DNA from: Alkalihalobacillus trypoxylicola
GTDB taxonomy: Bacteria; Bacillota; Bacilli; Bacillales; Bacillaceae_D
Direction: 5' to 3'
DNA: 64,000 nucleotides
Assembly: GCF_001590785.1 (NCBI RefSeq)
Contig: NZ_LTAO01000038.1
Location: 62,001 to 126,000 of the forward strand
The translations under genes were made by a program, and so were the position numbers. Under the pieces are notes generated by a model, which searched no databases, was not told where the DNA came from, and saw only the letters and a program-made list of their open reading frames with translations. Below, in pieces: positions 62,293 to 64,000 of this stretch. Within the stretch, counting starts at the first letter, position 1. Each line of letters starts with the position of its first letter.

Positions 62293-63474
62293 ATGAAAGA
62301 ACATAAATCAAACATGCAACAAATCGATTATACGTTAATATTTTTGTTGTTTGTCCTTATGTGTTTTAGCTTGTTAGCCATACATAGTGCCGCTGGTCAA
62401 TATTTTCCAAACGACCCAACCTTTTTTTTGAAAAGGCAGGTTGTATTTTATATAATTGGCTTTGGTGTCATGGCTGCCATGATGGTATTAGATTATGATT
62501 TATTTAAAAATTTTTCTATTCCCTTATATTTAATAGGAATGGTTTTGCTACTATTAGTTTCCTTTAGTCCACTGGGAGTGCATCATAATGGAGCAACAAG
62601 ATGGTTAAATCTTTATTTTGCAACTCCGCAGCCATCGGAGTTTATGAAAATTTTTATTATACTAGCTCTTGCCCACCTTCTTTACACCATTACAGTTAAA
62701 AGAAGGTCTTATGACTTAAAATCAGACTGCATTATCCTTTTGAAAATTTTAGCAGTAGGATTACCACCATTTTTTCTTATACTGCAACAGCCTGATTTAG
62801 GAACGGCACTAGTGATTGCAAGTGTAATTATAACGATTATATTAGTTTCCGGTATTGCCTGGAGAATTATTCTCTTTTTAGCAGCATGCGTTGTTGCTGG
62901 AATTGCCGGTTTGGTATGGTTATTTAATAATCACTTTGACATTTTTACTATATTTATTAAAGGTCATCAGCTTGAACGATTTTATGGCTGGCTTGATCCT
63001 TATGGAAATTCTACAAAAGAAGGCTATCAATTAGTTGAAGCACTAAAGGGAATAGGTTCTGGTCAATTATATGGAACCGGTTATTTGCAGGGTGTACAAA
63101 CGCAGAGCGATACTATACCTGAGATTCATACGGACTTTATTTTTACTGTAATAGGTGAAGAATTTGGTTTTGTAGGAGCGACATTGCTTTTAGTGATTTA
63201 TTTCTTAATTTTTTATCGAATGATTATTATTGCCTTAACTTGTAATAATTTATATGGAACTTATTTAGTAACTGCTGTTATTGGTCTTTTAGTATTTCAG
63301 ATTTTCCAAAATATAGCGATGACTATTGGAGTTATGCCTATTACAGGATTAGCTTTACCGTTTATAAGTTATGGTGGTAGTGCACTGATTACGAATATGA
63401 TTGCGATAGGAATTGTTATGAATGTCAGTATGAGAACGAAGCATTACATGTTTGAATCAGATGAAATGGAGTAA
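62293..63474 (+). CDS. SEDS peptidoglycan polymerase, RodA-like
   Basis: A 393-residue membrane protein with about ten helices. Motifs are LQQPDLGTALVIASV, IPEIHTDFIFTVIGEEFG (18 residues) and NIAMTIGVMPITGLALPFIS then YGGSALITNMIAIGIV; these are nearer RodA than FtsW. GGAGGAGAAA precedes the ATG at 62293; the earlier TTG at 62281 lies within that site. RodA elongates the side wall with a class B penicillin-binding protein. Its placement directly after another SEDS gene suggests a shared transcript. Confidence 0.85.
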   Translation: MKEHKSNMQQIDYTLIFLLFVLMCFSLLAIHSAAGQYFPNDPTFFLKRQVVFYIIGFGVMAAMMVLDYDLFKNFSIPLYLIGMVLLLLVSFSPLGVHHNGATRWLNLYFATPQPSEFMKIFIILALAHLLYTITVKRRSYDLKSDCIILLKILAVGLPPFFLILQQPDLGTALVIASVIITIILVSGIAWRIILFLAACVVAGIAGLVWLFNNHFDIFTIFIKGHQLERFYGWLDPYGNSTKEGYQLVEALKGIGSGQLYGTGYLQGVQTQSDTIPEIHTDFIFTVIGEEFGFVGATLLLVIYFLIFYRMIIIALTCNNLYGTYLVTAVIGLLVFQIFQNIAMTIGVMPITGLALPFISYGGSALITNMIAIGIVMNVSMRTKHYMFESDEME

Positions 63475-63529
63475 GGGTTGCTAATCTCTTAGATTATCAG
63501 CTCTTTCTTTATGAGGAGGGAAAAATGTA

Positions 63530-64000
63530 ATGAATGTTATGGTTGGCTCGGGGAAATTAGCCCATGCTTTACTAACCTTTTGGAACCCTTCCGTTCCTGT
63601 CTATCTTTACGGAAGAAACGATCAAACGATTGCAAAGTTAATTCAGAAGTTTCCTTTTGTAAAACAGTTAAATGAACATTCGTTTTATCAGATAAAGAAT
63701 ATCTTACTTTGTATTCCTAGTCAAAGCTATCGAGATTTTTTTAAAAAGTTTGAGGCTACTTTAAACTCCGAGGTGAATATATATCATTTTGCAACGGCGC
63801 TTATGAAGAGTGATGTTCAAAAATGGTCAAAAAAATGGATCATTCCTTGTAAAGTAGTTGGGCATGCTTTAGAAGCAACGAAACAAAAGCGCCTAACATT
63901 GGCCCTCCCTAAGGATGAATGGTCGCAAAAGGAAAAATTGGTTCACTATTTTCAAAGCATCAAAATCGTCATGGCAGATGAGAAGCAAGTCTTAAAATCT
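63530..64000 (+). CDS. ProC/F420-type NAD(P)-binding oxidoreductase, N-terminal part
   Basis: An open frame that runs out of the window (157 codons, no stop). It starts NVMVGSGKLAHALLTFW, a Rossmann-type GxGxxA motif, and continues with ILLCIPSQSYRDFF and KVVGHALEATKQKR. This resembles the NAD(P)-binding half of pyrroline-5-carboxylate reductases or ComER-like relatives; the exact role cannot be stated. GAGGAGGG precedes a start-stop ATGTAA at 63525, which overlaps this ATG (ATGTAATG). It follows the RodA-like gene by 55 bases. Confidence 0.7.
   Translation, partial: MNVMVGSGKLAHALLTFWNPSVPVYLYGRNDQTIAKLIQKFPFVKQLNEHSFYQIKNILLCIPSQSYRDFFKKFEATLNSEVNIYHFATALMKSDVQKWSKKWIIPCKVVGHALEATKQKRLTLALPKDEWSQKEKLVHYFQSIKIVMADEKQVLKS

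Overview
The window is chromosomal DNA from a low-GC, Gram-positive, spore-former-type bacterium of the family Bacillaceae. Three things support this. (1) From about 34.8 kb to the end, the genes follow the B. subtilis yt-region in content and largely in order (ytkD, ytlDCA, ytmA, metK, ytoA, ytpA-ytpB, ytqA-ytqB, a YttB-like MFS gene, leuS, ytfP, ytgP). (2) A SAM (S-box) leader precedes metK and a leucine T-box precedes leuS. (3) Ribosome binding sites are strong AGGAGG types. The very acidic secreted lipoproteins would suit an alkaliphilic or halotolerant relative, but that is only an inference.

Layout. 1-9.5 kb is a plant-polysaccharide island: the tail of a probable GH67 alpha-glucuronidase, an Lpl/Ytc-type sugar importer without its own ATPase, a large cytoplasmic GH2 glycosidase and a convergent SGNH acetylesterase. 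Promoter, palindrome and cre-like sites point to substrate induction plus catabolite repression. 9.6-10.2 kb is a tandem triplication of a structured repeat. 10.3-16.9 kb carries a J-like membrane protein, a GAF histidine kinase/LuxR regulator pair (AirSR/YhcYZ-like), a VOC protein, a divergent QueA paralogue with an SDR, a membrane-anchored Mrr-type nuclease and a GbsR/OpcR regulator. 17.2-20.2 kb is the OpuA glycine betaine importer with a perfect 20-bp operator upstream. 20.5-26.9 kb is a LacI-controlled beta-glucoside locus (binding protein, two permeases, LacI, GH1, YesL-like protein). 27-36 kb holds dck/dgk, an ABC-F ATPase, a 2-hydroxyacid dehydrogenase, a PatB/MalY lyase, small genes, an MFS pump, the YtkD Nudix hydrolase and an S51 peptidase. 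36.4-53.1 kb is the yt-region backbone. 53.2-55.6 kb is a 52-bp tandem-repeat array split by a frameshifted IS1182-type element. 55.7-64 kb carries ytfP, small membrane proteins, a UPF0047 gene, the MurJ-type flippase ytgP, two tandem SEDS genes (FtsW-like, RodA-like) and the start of a ProC-like gene.

The most unusual material is non-coding. (a) There is a dispersed element of about 260 bp with matching inverted ends and a core predicted to fold as a cloverleaf. It is present at four loci: one triplicated at exact 184-bp spacing, one 5'-truncated, one with a natural internal deletion and one inverted. (b) There is a 52-bp tandem repeat built of two unit types, one of which carries a hairpin. 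(c) There is a MITE-like segment of about 216 bp bounded by IS1182-like ends, carrying a terminator module that recurs 10 kb away. Among proteins, the cysteine-rich GAF kinase with a possible ATA start, the FHA-winged-helix protein and the QueA paralogue deserve attention. I found no CRISPR array, tRNA, rRNA or recognisable defence island.
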